Assembly (NCBI GenBank): GCA_041741995.1 | Contig: JBGSJN010000055.1 | Coordinates: forward strand, 1-20,780 | DNA from: WTXA01 sp041741995 | GTDB lineage: Bacteria; Bacillota; TC1 | Direction of reading: 5' to 3' | Length of the DNA: 20,780 nucleotides | Shown: positions 14,553 through 20,780 of the stretch, piece after piece | How positions within the stretch are numbered: the first letter of the stretch is position 1 | How the letters are laid out: the number at the start of each line of letters is the position of its first letter | The notes under the pieces: generated by a model | Databases searched by the model: none | The model's input: the letters and a program-made list of their open reading frames with translations, nothing else | Told to the model about the DNA's origin: nothing | Program-made: the position numbers and the translations under genes

Positions 14553-15260
14553 ATGGCTAGATTAATAGACTTAGGCAGGGAAGTGCCATATACCCTGGCC
14601 TTTGAACTACAAAAAGACTTATTGAAAATGAGAACAGAAAACAAAATTGAAGATACCTTCTTGTTATTGGAACACAAAAAAGTCATAACCATAGGTAATT
14701 CCGGTAATACCAACAATATATTGGTACCAAGAATTTACCTTGAAGAACTAGGCTTTCAAGTAGAACATATCAACCGTGGTGGCGATGTTACCTACCATGG
14801 ACCAGGACAACTGGTGGGATACTTCATCTTCAATATTCACAATTATGGCAAAGGGGTAAAGGACTTCTTCTTTCTATTGGAGGAAATATTCGTCCACCTA
14901 ATGAAAAAATCCTATGGAATTGAAGCCCATAGGGAAAAAGAATATCCAGGAGTCTGGGTTGGAGATGAAAAACTAACAGCACTTGGGTGTGCTATAAAAA
15001 GAGGTATTAGTATGCATGGCTTTGGTTATAATGTTAATACTAACCTTGAAGACTTCAATGTAATTACCCCGTGTGGTATTATAGGGAAGGGAGTTACTTC
15101 TCTGGCAAAACTAAGAGAAGAACCACAAGATATGGAAATAGCAAAAAAAAATCTAATTAAAGCTATAGAAGAAGTTTTTAAAATAACTTTTGATATAGAA
15201 GATAGAGAAAAAATGTTAGGAGAAGTAGAAGAATGGAAAAAAGAAAACCTGATTGGTTAA
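14553..15260 (+). CDS. lipB: Octanoyl-[acyl carrier protein]:protein N-octanoyltransferase LipB
   Basis: LipB moves the octanoyl group from octanoyl-ACP to lipoyl domains such as GcvH or the E2 subunits, the first step of lipoate synthesis. The 235 residues show NRGGDVTYHGPGQLVGYFIFN (about 74-94), WVGDEKLTALGCAIKRGISMHGF with the catalytic lysine (about K140), and TPCGIIGKGVTSL with the catalytic cysteine (about C174). AGGAAGGTGA lies just upstream of the ATG. It overlaps lipA by 28 bases. Octanoyl-ACP would come from the fatty acid pathway started by the accBCDA-fabH genes to the right. Confidence 0.97.
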   Translation: MARLIDLGREVPYTLAFELQKDLLKMRTENKIEDTFLLLEHKKVITIGNSGNTNNILVPRIYLEELGFQVEHINRGGDVTYHGPGQLVGYFIFNIHNYGKGVKDFFFLLEEIFVHLMKKSYGIEAHREKEYPGVWVGDEKLTALGCAIKRGISMHGFGYNVNTNLEDFNVITPCGIIGKGVTSLAKLREEPQDMEIAKKNLIKAIEEVFKITFDIEDREKMLGEVEEWKKENLIG

Positions 15261-16099
15261 AAATAAAGTTTCAGGACCCAAAACATATCAATAAAGTAGA
15301 AAGAATCTTAAAGGGACTATCATTACATACAGTCTGTCAGGAAGCTACCTGTCCGAACAGAATGGAATGTTTCAATAAAGGTACAGCAACCTTCATGATA
15401 CTGGGTAGCATTTGTACTAGAGGCTGCAGATACTGTGACGTGGAAAAAGGCAAGCCAACCGGTGTTGATTTGAGTGAACCTGAAAATTTAGCCAAAGCAA
15501 CTAAAGAATTGAAACTAAGACATGTTGTAATAACATCAGTAACTAGAGATGACTTGGAAGACGGTGGTGCTGATCAATTTGTTAAATGTATAGAAAAAGT
15601 TAGAGAAAATAGTAAAGGTACAAGCATAGAAGTTTTAATACCAGATCTTCAAGGTAATGAAGATGCGCTGGCTAAGATTGTAGCTGCAGCACCTGAAATT
15701 ATTAATCACAATATAGAAACTGTTCCAAGTTTATTCAAGTCTATAAGACCTATTGCTGACTATCAACAGTCACTAGATTTATTGGCTAACGTTAAAAAGA
15801 TGAATCCTAAAATCTTTACAAAGTCTGGTTTGATGGTTGGATTAGGGGAAACAGAAGAGGAAGTAGTTAGAGTGTTTGCTGATTTAAGAGAAGTCGGTTG
15901 TGATTTTCTGACTGTCGGTCAATACCTACAACCATCTAAGAAACACATTGCCGTAGCTGAATATATCCATCCTGATTTATTTAAGGACTATGAAAAAGTT
16001 GCTTACGAAATGGGCTTTAAGCACGTTGCTTCTGGACCTTTTGTTAGAAGTTCATATAATGCTGAACAAACAAAAATTTTGATTGATGCTCAACAATAA
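15233..16099 (+). CDS. lipA: Lipoyl synthase LipA (radical SAM)
   Basis: LipA inserts two sulfur atoms at C6 and C8 of protein-bound octanoyl chains using S-adenosylmethionine and two 4Fe-4S clusters. The auxiliary cluster motif CQEATCPNRMEC (C35, C40, C46) and the radical SAM motif CTRGCRYC (C61, C65, C68) are both intact. VTSVTRDDLEDGGA, NHNIETV, KSGLMVGLGE and the C-terminal GPFVRSSYNAE, which carries the SSY-type serine region, follow. At 288 residues the length is typical. The ATG lies inside lipB, so translation is coupled. Confidence 0.97.
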   Translation: MEKRKPDWLKIKFQDPKHINKVERILKGLSLHTVCQEATCPNRMECFNKGTATFMILGSICTRGCRYCDVEKGKPTGVDLSEPENLAKATKELKLRHVVITSVTRDDLEDGGADQFVKCIEKVRENSKGTSIEVLIPDLQGNEDALAKIVAAAPEIINHNIETVPSLFKSIRPIADYQQSLDLLANVKKMNPKIFTKSGLMVGLGETEEEVVRVFADLREVGCDFLTVGQYLQPSKKHIAVAEYIHPDLFKDYEKVAYEMGFKHVASGPFVRSSYNAEQTKILIDAQQ

Positions 16100-16105
16100 A
16101 AAATA

Positions 16106-16114
16106 TGCTATAAT
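16106..16114 (+). promoter_or_regulatory. Extended -10 element just after lipA
   Basis: TGCTATAAT starts seven bases after the lipA stop and matches the extended -10 consensus, with no good -35. It could start a transcript into the 538-bp intergenic region, either a short RNA ending at the hairpin at 16177-16206 or a long leader for accB. Confidence 0.4.
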
Positions 16115-16176
16115 GATTAAGCAAATGAAGATAATTAAGAATTTAACGAATTTAGAATATAGAGTATGAGGTGATT

Positions 16177-16206
16177 TATACCAACAATAGATTAATTGTT
16201 GGTATA
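16177..16206 (+). terminator. Strong hairpin after lipA, weak T-tract (possible terminator)
   Basis: TATACCAACAAT and ATTGTTGGTATA form a perfect 12-bp stem with a 6-base loop, followed by GGTTTATTTTAATT. The T-tract is interrupted and begins two bases late, so termination may be inefficient. It is the only candidate terminator for lipB-lipA before the next promoter. A dyad of this kind could also be an operator. The remaining sequence from 16100 to 16400 shows no T-box, no recognised riboswitch and no convincing gene. Confidence 0.5.
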
Positions 16207-16334
16207 GGTTTATTTTAATTATGATGGGAGTGATGGGAAAATACAAAAAAATAGCATATTGATAATATATAGTTAAATAAGAAAAACTAAATATTGTACA
16301 AATAAAGAAGTATGTAGGTTAATGTTCTCAAAGC

Positions 16335-16363
16335 TTAAAACAATTATCGTTATTATTTATTAT
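16335..16363 (+). promoter_or_regulatory. Possible promoter for the 46-codon ORF / acc leader
   Basis: TTAAAA (16335-16340) and TATTAT (16358-16363) are spaced 17 bases, giving a 4/6 and 5/6 match. Transcription would start near 16370, some 30 bases before the ribosome binding site of the small ORF. The surrounding sequence is very AT-rich, so this is tentative. Confidence 0.35.
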
Positions 16364-16400
16364 TATTACCAAGCAAGAGAATAAGGCTGATTCTTCTTTA

Positions 16401-16552
16401 AGGAGGAATTTTCATGAGACTAAAAGATTTGCTTAAAACAACCCTATATATTAGGTGTTTGGCTGAAGTAGCAAAAAGAGCCATATTCAATATCTTTGCC
16501 CAAGGCAAAGCTGGTTTCAGTGTGTTGTCTCAACTTTATGTTAATTTCTCCT
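16401..16552 (+). promoter_or_regulatory. Candidate alternative pairing: ribosome binding site versus terminator arm
   Basis: AGGAGGAATT at 16401-16410, the ribosome binding site of the small ORF, can pair over ten bases (one G-U) with AATTTCTCCT at 16543-16552. Those bases include CTCCT, half of the terminator's 5' arm (16548-16556). The two pairings exclude each other. This is seen in sequence, but any CTCCT will match a ribosome binding site in part, so function is inference. Confidence 0.35.
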
Positions 16553-16554
16553 AG
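16414..16554 (+). CDS. 46-residue ORF of unknown function, possible leader peptide before accB
   Basis: I do not recognise this protein. The ATG has a near-perfect ribosome binding site, AAGGAGG, seven bases upstream, stronger than that of most genes here. The product is basic and amphipathic: it begins MRLKDLLKTTLYIRCLAEVAK and ends LSQLYVNFS, with eight Lys/Arg against two acidic residues and no obvious signal peptide. The stop codon (16552-16554) lies in the 5' arm of an intrinsic terminator. A 7-bp hairpin, CTTTGCC/GGCAAAG, lies within the coding sequence (16494-16510). It may be a genuine small protein, a leader peptide that controls read-through into accBCDA, or a structured RNA whose reading frame is incidental. 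The ribosome binding site favours translation. Confidence 0.55.
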   Translation: MRLKDLLKTTLYIRCLAEVAKRAIFNIFAQGKAGFSVLSQLYVNFS

Positions 16555-16575
16555 GATTTATTCTAGGAGTTTTTT
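16548..16575 (+). terminator. Intrinsic terminator / candidate attenuator upstream of accB
   Basis: CTCCTAGGA and TTCTAGGAG form a 9-bp stem with one G-U pair and a TTTA loop, followed by six T. It overlaps the stop codon of the 46-codon ORF and lies 63 bases before accB. Because no strong promoter is seen between it and accB, it may act as an attenuator of the acc operon. Confidence 0.85.
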
Positions 16576-16637
16576 GTCTTTATAGAATAATCTAAAAAGA
16601 AACAAAGATAATAACAAACAGATAAAAGGAGTATGAA

Positions 16638-17108
16638 ATGAAATTAGAAGATATTTTAATACTAATTGACAGACTTGAAGAATCTTCAATTAGCAAATTA
16701 GTAGTAGAAACAGAAGAAGGAATGGTAGAAATTTCCAAGGAAGCAAAAGTTGTTATGCAAAGTGCACCAGCTTATCATCCTGCAGCACCAGCTCATGCAC
16801 CAGCAGCACCAGCTCATGTACCGGTACATAGTGGAGTAGCAGCAGCAGAGCCACAGGAAGAAAGTGGAATCGCCTATATTACTTCTCCTATAGTAGGTAC
16901 ATATTATAGCGCTTCAAATCCAGCATCAGATCCATTTGTAAAAGTGGGTTCAATGGTTGAAGAGGGACAGGTAGTATGTATTCTTGAAGCTATGAAGCTA
17001 ATGAATGAAATAGAATCAGAATTAAATGGCGAAATCCTGGAAATCCTAGTTAAAAATGAAGATATGGTTGAATTCGGCCAAAAACTATTTAAAGTGAGAG
17101 TAAAATAA
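16638..17108 (+). CDS. accB: Biotin carboxyl carrier protein of acetyl-CoA carboxylase
   Basis: This small protein carries biotin for acetyl-CoA carboxylase. The 156 residues have an N-terminal helix region, an Ala/Pro/His-rich flexible linker (about 43-72, with repeated PAHAPAAP-like units), and a biotinyl domain (about 80-156). ILEAMKLMNEIE places the biotinylated lysine at residue 120. The ATG follows AAAAGGAG. It overlaps accC by one base (TAATG). Confidence 0.97.
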   Translation: MKLEDILILIDRLEESSISKLVVETEEGMVEISKEAKVVMQSAPAYHPAAPAHAPAAPAHVPVHSGVAAAEPQEESGIAYITSPIVGTYYSASNPASDPFVKVGSMVEEGQVVCILEAMKLMNEIESELNGEILEILVKNEDMVEFGQKLFKVRVK

Positions 17109-18448
17109 TGTTTAAAAAAATATTGATTGCCAATAGAGGAGAGATTGCTGTCAGAATAATAAGAGCCTGCAGAGAAATGGGTATTAAAACAGTAGCCGTT
17201 TATTCAACAGGTGATAAGGACGCTCTCCATAAGGAACTTGCAGACGAGGCAGTTTGTATAGGTAAGGCCCCATCTAAGGATAGTTATTTAAATGTTTCAA
17301 ATATACTTAATGCAACTATTCTTTCTGGAGCAGAAGCAATTCATCCAGGGTATGGTTTCCTATCAGAAAATGCAGCTTTCGCAAGAATGTGTGAACAGTG
17401 TAACATCAATTTCATAGGACCAACATCTGAGATGATTGAAAACATGGGTAACAAGGCTAAAGCCAAGGAAATAATGATGGCTGCAGGAGTTTCTATATCA
17501 CCAGGATCTGAAGGGGTATTAAATAGTTTGGATGAAGCTAAAGTTCTTGGAGAACAAGTAGGCTATCCTGTAATGATAAAAGCCTCAGGTGGCGGTGGTG
17601 GCAGAGGTATGCGTATCGCTTATAACGAAATAGAATTGGACCACGCTTATCACCAAGCTAAATCAGAAGCTGAAATGGCCTTTAAAGATGATAGAATTTA
17701 CTTGGAAAAGTTTATTGAAGAACCAAGACACATTGAAGTACAGGTTCTAGCTGATAAATTCGGTAATGCTATTCATCTTGGAGAGAGAGACTGCTCTATC
17801 CAAAGAAAGCACCAGAAAATGATTGAAGAATCTCCAGCATTAATAAGTGATGATGTGAGAGCGGCTATCTATAAGGATGCTGTAATTGCTGCTAAGGCAG
17901 TTAATTACTTCAGCGCTGGAACAGTCGAGTTTTTAGTAGATAAATATGGAAAACACTATTTTATAGAAATGAATACAAGAATCCAGGTAGAACACCCTGT
18001 AACAGAAATGGTTACAGGAGTCGACCTTATTAAGGAACAAATCAAGATTGCTGCAGGAGAAAAACTGGAATACACTCAAGATGACATTAAAATAACCGGT
18101 CACGCAATCGAATGTAGAATCAATGCAGAAAAACCTGAAGAAGGTTTTCGTTCAAGCCCAGGCTTGATAACAAGACTGTTTTTCCCAGGGGGTAATGGAG
18201 TTCGTATAGATAGTTGTATTTATACAGGCTACTTCGTACCGCCATATTATGATTCTATGATCTGCAAATTGATTGTTCATGGAAAAGACAGAGATGAAGC
18301 TATAAATAAAATGCAAAGAGCTTTGGGAGAAATCATTATTGAAGGTATTGATACAAATATAGCCTACCAATTTAAGATTCTAGGTACTAAAGAGTACCAG
18401 CTTGGCAAATTCAATACTAGTTTCATAAGCACTGTAATGGAGGAATAA
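17108..18448 (+). CDS. accC: Biotin carboxylase subunit of acetyl-CoA carboxylase
   Basis: AccC carboxylates biotin on AccB using ATP and bicarbonate. The 446 residues show the N-terminal KKILIANRGEIAVRIIRA, HPGYGFLSENA, the ATP-grasp glycine loop KASGGGGGRGMR (about 159-169), ERDCSIQRRH-type sequence (here ERDCSIQRKHQK), and EMNTRIQVEHPVTE. The length is standard, and no biotinyl domain is fused to it, unlike pyruvate carboxylase. Its ATG overlaps the accB stop. Confidence 0.97.
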   Translation: MFKKILIANRGEIAVRIIRACREMGIKTVAVYSTGDKDALHKELADEAVCIGKAPSKDSYLNVSNILNATILSGAEAIHPGYGFLSENAAFARMCEQCNINFIGPTSEMIENMGNKAKAKEIMMAAGVSISPGSEGVLNSLDEAKVLGEQVGYPVMIKASGGGGGRGMRIAYNEIELDHAYHQAKSEAEMAFKDDRIYLEKFIEEPRHIEVQVLADKFGNAIHLGERDCSIQRKHQKMIEESPALISDDVRAAIYKDAVIAAKAVNYFSAGTVEFLVDKYGKHYFIEMNTRIQVEHPVTEMVTGVDLIKEQIKIAAGEKLEYTQDDIKITGHAIECRINAEKPEEGFRSSPGLITRLFFPGGNGVRIDSCIYTGYFVPPYYDSMICKLIVHGKDRDEAINKMQRALGEIIIEGIDTNIAYQFKILGTKEYQLGKFNTSFISTVMEE

Positions 18449-18449
18449 A

Positions 18450-19343
18450 ATGCCAATAGGTGATCTATTTAAAAAGAATTTAAAATATATAGAGTTACAT
18501 CCTCAAAATGAAGTGGATAGAGAAGAAAGGGTAGAAAAGGAAGTTCCTTTCATACCTGACAATCTTTTCATAAAATGTCCATCATGTGGGGAAAAGCTTT
18601 ATTCAGAAGAAGTTGCTGACAATCTAAATTCATGTAAGCATTGTGAACATCACTTTAGAATAGGTAATGTTGAAAGACTGAAGATGATTGCAGATGAAGG
18701 CTCCTTTGTTGAGATTGATAAAAACATGAAGTCTATCAATACTCTTGACTATCCTGGTTATCTGGAGAAAATTGCCGGCTATCAAAAATCTAGTGGCATT
18801 ACTGAAGCAATTGTAACAGGAACCTGTACTATTGATAATACTAAAGTTGTTATTGGAGTTATGGATAGTAATTTCATGATGGGTAGTATGGGTAGTGTAG
18901 TAGGAGAGAAAGTTACTAGAGCAATAGAAAAAGCTATGTCTGAAAAGTTGCCGTTAATTATCTTTACAGCATCTGGTGGAGCTAGAATGCAAGAAGGTAT
19001 AATTTCTCTTATGCAAATGGCCAAGACCAGTAGTGCTATCAAAAGATTCTCTGACGCAGGAGGTCTATACATTGCAGTTATAACCGACCCTACTACAGGT
19101 GGAGTTACAGCTAGTTTTGCTATGCTAGGAGATATTATAATCGGTGAAAAAGGGGCCTTAATTGGCTTTGCTGGTAAAAGAGTTATTGAACAAACAATCA
19201 AGCAAAAACTTCCAGATGAGTTTCAGACAGTTGAGTTTCTAAAGGAAAAAGGCTTCATTGATACAATCGTAGCCCGAAAGGATATGAAGGCACTTCTATC
19301 TAGAATCTTAATTCTTCACCAGGAGGTGCAAGATGACAATTAA
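18450..19343 (+). CDS. accD: Acetyl-CoA carboxylase carboxyltransferase subunit beta
   Basis: This is the beta half of the carboxyltransferase that moves the carboxyl group from biotin to acetyl-CoA, making malonyl-CoA. The N-terminal zinc finger has CPSC and CKHC (C43, C46, C62, C65). The crotonase-type domain follows, with SGGARMQEGIISLMQMAKT and DPTTGGVTASFAMLGD. It is 297 residues long. The ATG lies one base after the accC stop, and its end overlaps accA by 11 bases. Confidence 0.97.
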   Translation: MPIGDLFKKNLKYIELHPQNEVDREERVEKEVPFIPDNLFIKCPSCGEKLYSEEVADNLNSCKHCEHHFRIGNVERLKMIADEGSFVEIDKNMKSINTLDYPGYLEKIAGYQKSSGITEAIVTGTCTIDNTKVVIGVMDSNFMMGSMGSVVGEKVTRAIEKAMSEKLPLIIFTASGGARMQEGIISLMQMAKTSSAIKRFSDAGGLYIAVITDPTTGGVTASFAMLGDIIIGEKGALIGFAGKRVIEQTIKQKLPDEFQTVEFLKEKGFIDTIVARKDMKALLSRILILHQEVQDDN

Positions 19344-20280
19344 AGAAAAAGAAAGAAAAATCGATGAACTTAAATTAAAGATTAATGAGCTTAAGCTTAT
19401 TGAAAGTAATGAAAAAATCGATTTTACAGATCAAATACAGGAATTAAATGAAAAAATCCTGGAAATGGAAAAAAGAATTGTTGAAGAAATGACACCTTGG
19501 GATAGGGTATTAGTTTCTAGAGAGCAAAAAAGACCAACATCAATTGAATATATCAATGAAATTTTCGATGACTTCATTGAATTCCATGGGGATAGATACT
19601 TTGGTGACGATAAAGCAATTGTAGGTGGTATTGCCAGCCTTAATGGTATGAACGTCACAGTCGTTGGTGAACAAAAAGGAACAGATACAAAGGATAATAT
19701 TTATAGAAATTTTGGGATGCCTTCACCAGAAGGTTATCGTAAGGCACTTCGTCTAATGAAGCAAGCTGAAAAGTTTGGCAGACCAATTGTAACTTTTGTT
19801 GATACTCCAGGAGCATTTTGTGGAGTTACAGCAGAAGAAAGAGGACAAGGGGAAGCAATTGCTAGAAATCTTATGGAAATGGCAGGCTTGAAAGTACCTG
19901 TACTGACTTTCATCATTGGTGAAGGTGGCAGTGGAGGAGCTTTGGCAGTAGCAGTATCCAACAAGATATACATGTTGGAAAACAGTATATATGGAGTCCT
20001 TTCACCTGAAGGTTTTGCCAGCATTCTATGGAAAGATGGCACAAGAGCTCAAGAAGCTGCCGATGTAATGAAGATTACTGCCAATGATTTGTTAGCACTT
20101 AAGGTAATTGATGGTATAATTGAAGAACCTGCAGGTGGAGCACATAAGGATTTCACATTTGTAGCAGATAAAATAAAGGATGTAATGTTAAGAGAGCTTA
20201 AAGAATTACAATTACTAAGTCAGGAAGAATTATTGAATCATAGATATGAACGATTCAGAGCCTTTGGGAAATTTGAGTAA
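19333..20280 (+). CDS. accA: Acetyl-CoA carboxylase carboxyltransferase subunit alpha
   Basis: This is the alpha half of the carboxyltransferase, which pairs with AccD. The 315 residues begin with a charged helical region (about 1-55). The crotonase-type domain follows, with FHGDRYFGDDKAIVGG, GTDTKDN, FVDTPGAFCGVTAEERGQGEAIARN, GEGGSGGALA and LSPEGFASILWKDGTRAQEAAD. The ribosome binding site AGGAGGTG lies inside the end of accD. Confidence 0.97.
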   Translation: MTIKEKERKIDELKLKINELKLIESNEKIDFTDQIQELNEKILEMEKRIVEEMTPWDRVLVSREQKRPTSIEYINEIFDDFIEFHGDRYFGDDKAIVGGIASLNGMNVTVVGEQKGTDTKDNIYRNFGMPSPEGYRKALRLMKQAEKFGRPIVTFVDTPGAFCGVTAEERGQGEAIARNLMEMAGLKVPVLTFIIGEGGSGGALAVAVSNKIYMLENSIYGVLSPEGFASILWKDGTRAQEAADVMKITANDLLALKVIDGIIEEPAGGAHKDFTFVADKIKDVMLRELKELQLLSQEELLNHRYERFRAFGKFE

Positions 20281-20297
20281 TTGGGGAAGTAGGAAAT

Positions 20298-20780
20298 ATG
20301 TACGGAAAAATTATTGGAACAGGTTTTTATGTTCCTGATAATCAGGTGCCTAACGAATTTTTCGAAAGCATCATGGAAACTAATGATGAATGGATTAGTT
20401 CCCGAACAGGTATAAAAACCAGATATTTTTCTAAAGGGGAGAACACCTCGGATTTAGGAACTAATGCAGCTATGATGGCTTTGGAAGACAGTGGACTTAA
20501 GGCGGAAGATATTGATATGATTGTCTTTGCTACTATGACTCCTGACACATTCATGCCTTCAACTGCCTGTCTTGTACAAAAAAAAATCGGAGCAATCAAT
20601 GCTTTTGCTTTTGATATAAGTGCAGCCTGTTCAGGATTTATGTACGCCTTGAGCGTAGCCAAGGAATTCCTGGAAAATGGAAAAGTTAAAAATGCACTGG
20701 TAATTGGTGGAGAGGTCATGTCTAAAGCCTTGGACTTTACTGATCGTGGAACTGCAGTTCTTTTTGGAGACGGAGCCGGT
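20298..20780 (+). CDS. fabH: Beta-ketoacyl-ACP synthase III FabH, partial (runs off right edge)
   Basis: FabH condenses acetyl-CoA or a branched acyl-CoA with malonyl-ACP to start fatty acid synthesis. Only the first 161 of about 320 residues are present. They include DEWISSRTGIKTR, DTFMPSTACLVQ, DISAACSGFMYAL with the catalytic cysteine at residue 111, and GTAVLFGDGAG at the edge. The ATG lies 17 bases after the accA stop with AGTAGGAAAT upstream. It extends the acc operon and implies that further fab genes follow outside the window. Confidence 0.95.
   Translation, partial: MYGKIIGTGFYVPDNQVPNEFFESIMETNDEWISSRTGIKTRYFSKGENTSDLGTNAAMMALEDSGLKAEDIDMIVFATMTPDTFMPSTACLVQKKIGAINAFAFDISAACSGFMYALSVAKEFLENGKVKNALVIGGEVMSKALDFTDRGTAVLFGDGAG

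Noticed and set aside
16052..16246. 64-codon minus-strand frame after lipA
   Set aside because: Overlaps the lipA 3' end and the 16177-16206 hairpin, has low-complexity hydrophobic composition, and no convincing ribosome binding site.
16100..16637. T-box or known riboswitch before accB
   Set aside because: No T-box AGGGTGG element and no riboswitch core that I recognise.
16750..16850. Short tandem repeat in accB as a separate repeat element
   Set aside because: It encodes the ordinary Ala/Pro-rich linker of biotin carboxyl carrier proteins.
18782..19201. 139-codon minus-strand frame
   Set aside because: Antisense shadow of accD; the translation is a mirror of conserved carboxyltransferase codons.
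20342..20719. 125-codon minus-strand frame
   Set aside because: Antisense shadow of fabH, whose catalytic motifs lie in this segment.

Overview
The window is a compact, AT-rich bacterial chromosome segment (by eye about one third G+C). Its gene content and strong AGGAGG-type ribosome binding sites point to a low-GC Firmicute, most likely an anaerobic Clostridia member. The reasons are the rpmH-rnpA-yidC-jag-mnmE-mnmG-rsmG-parA-parB block, selenocysteine synthesis (SelA), FeoB ferrous iron uptake, a YuiC-like 3D-domain protein, and a stand-alone accBCDA-fabH lipid operon. I cannot name the genus. I see no rRNA, tRNA, transposon, phage or CRISPR.

Layout. Positions 1-9523 are all on the minus strand, so transcription runs right to left: rpmH, rnpA, yidC, jag (a terminator overlaps its end), mnmE, mnmG, rsmG, a parS site fused to an intrinsic terminator, parA, parB, a second parS, a DSD1-type PLP enzyme (D-serine dehydratase / D-threonine aldolase family), and selA, which is cut by the left edge. 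Positions 9524-9740 hold two divergent, near-consensus promoters. Rightward from there lie a cell-wall 3D-domain protein, a terminator, a perfect 28-bp palindrome, and a flavoprotein of the geranylgeranyl-reductase type. feoB and a DtxR-family regulator with a FeoA-like C-terminal domain run leftward (11763-14415), sharing a divergent promoter region with lipB-lipA. A 538-bp gap (16100-16637) carries promoter-like sites, a hairpin, and a 46-codon ORF with an excellent ribosome binding site that ends inside an intrinsic terminator. It precedes accB-accC-accD-accA-fabH, with fabH cut by the right edge.

How the genes work together. The left block combines ribosome and RNase P maturation, membrane protein insertion, tRNA U34 modification (MnmE/MnmG), 16S rRNA m7G methylation (RsmG) and chromosome segregation (ParA/ParB on parS). 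This block normally sits beside oriC and dnaA, but dnaA is not seen on the far side of rpmH here. The right block makes malonyl-CoA (AccABCD) and starts fatty acid synthesis (FabH). Octanoyl-ACP from that pathway is the substrate of the neighbouring LipB, and LipA completes lipoate.

The observations most worth a second look are the candidate leader-ORF/attenuator switch before accB, the parS palindrome that also forms the rsmG terminator, the DSD1-like enzyme abutting selA inside the par operon, and the iron regulator with an altered metal site 1. None amounts to a clearly new multi-gene system.
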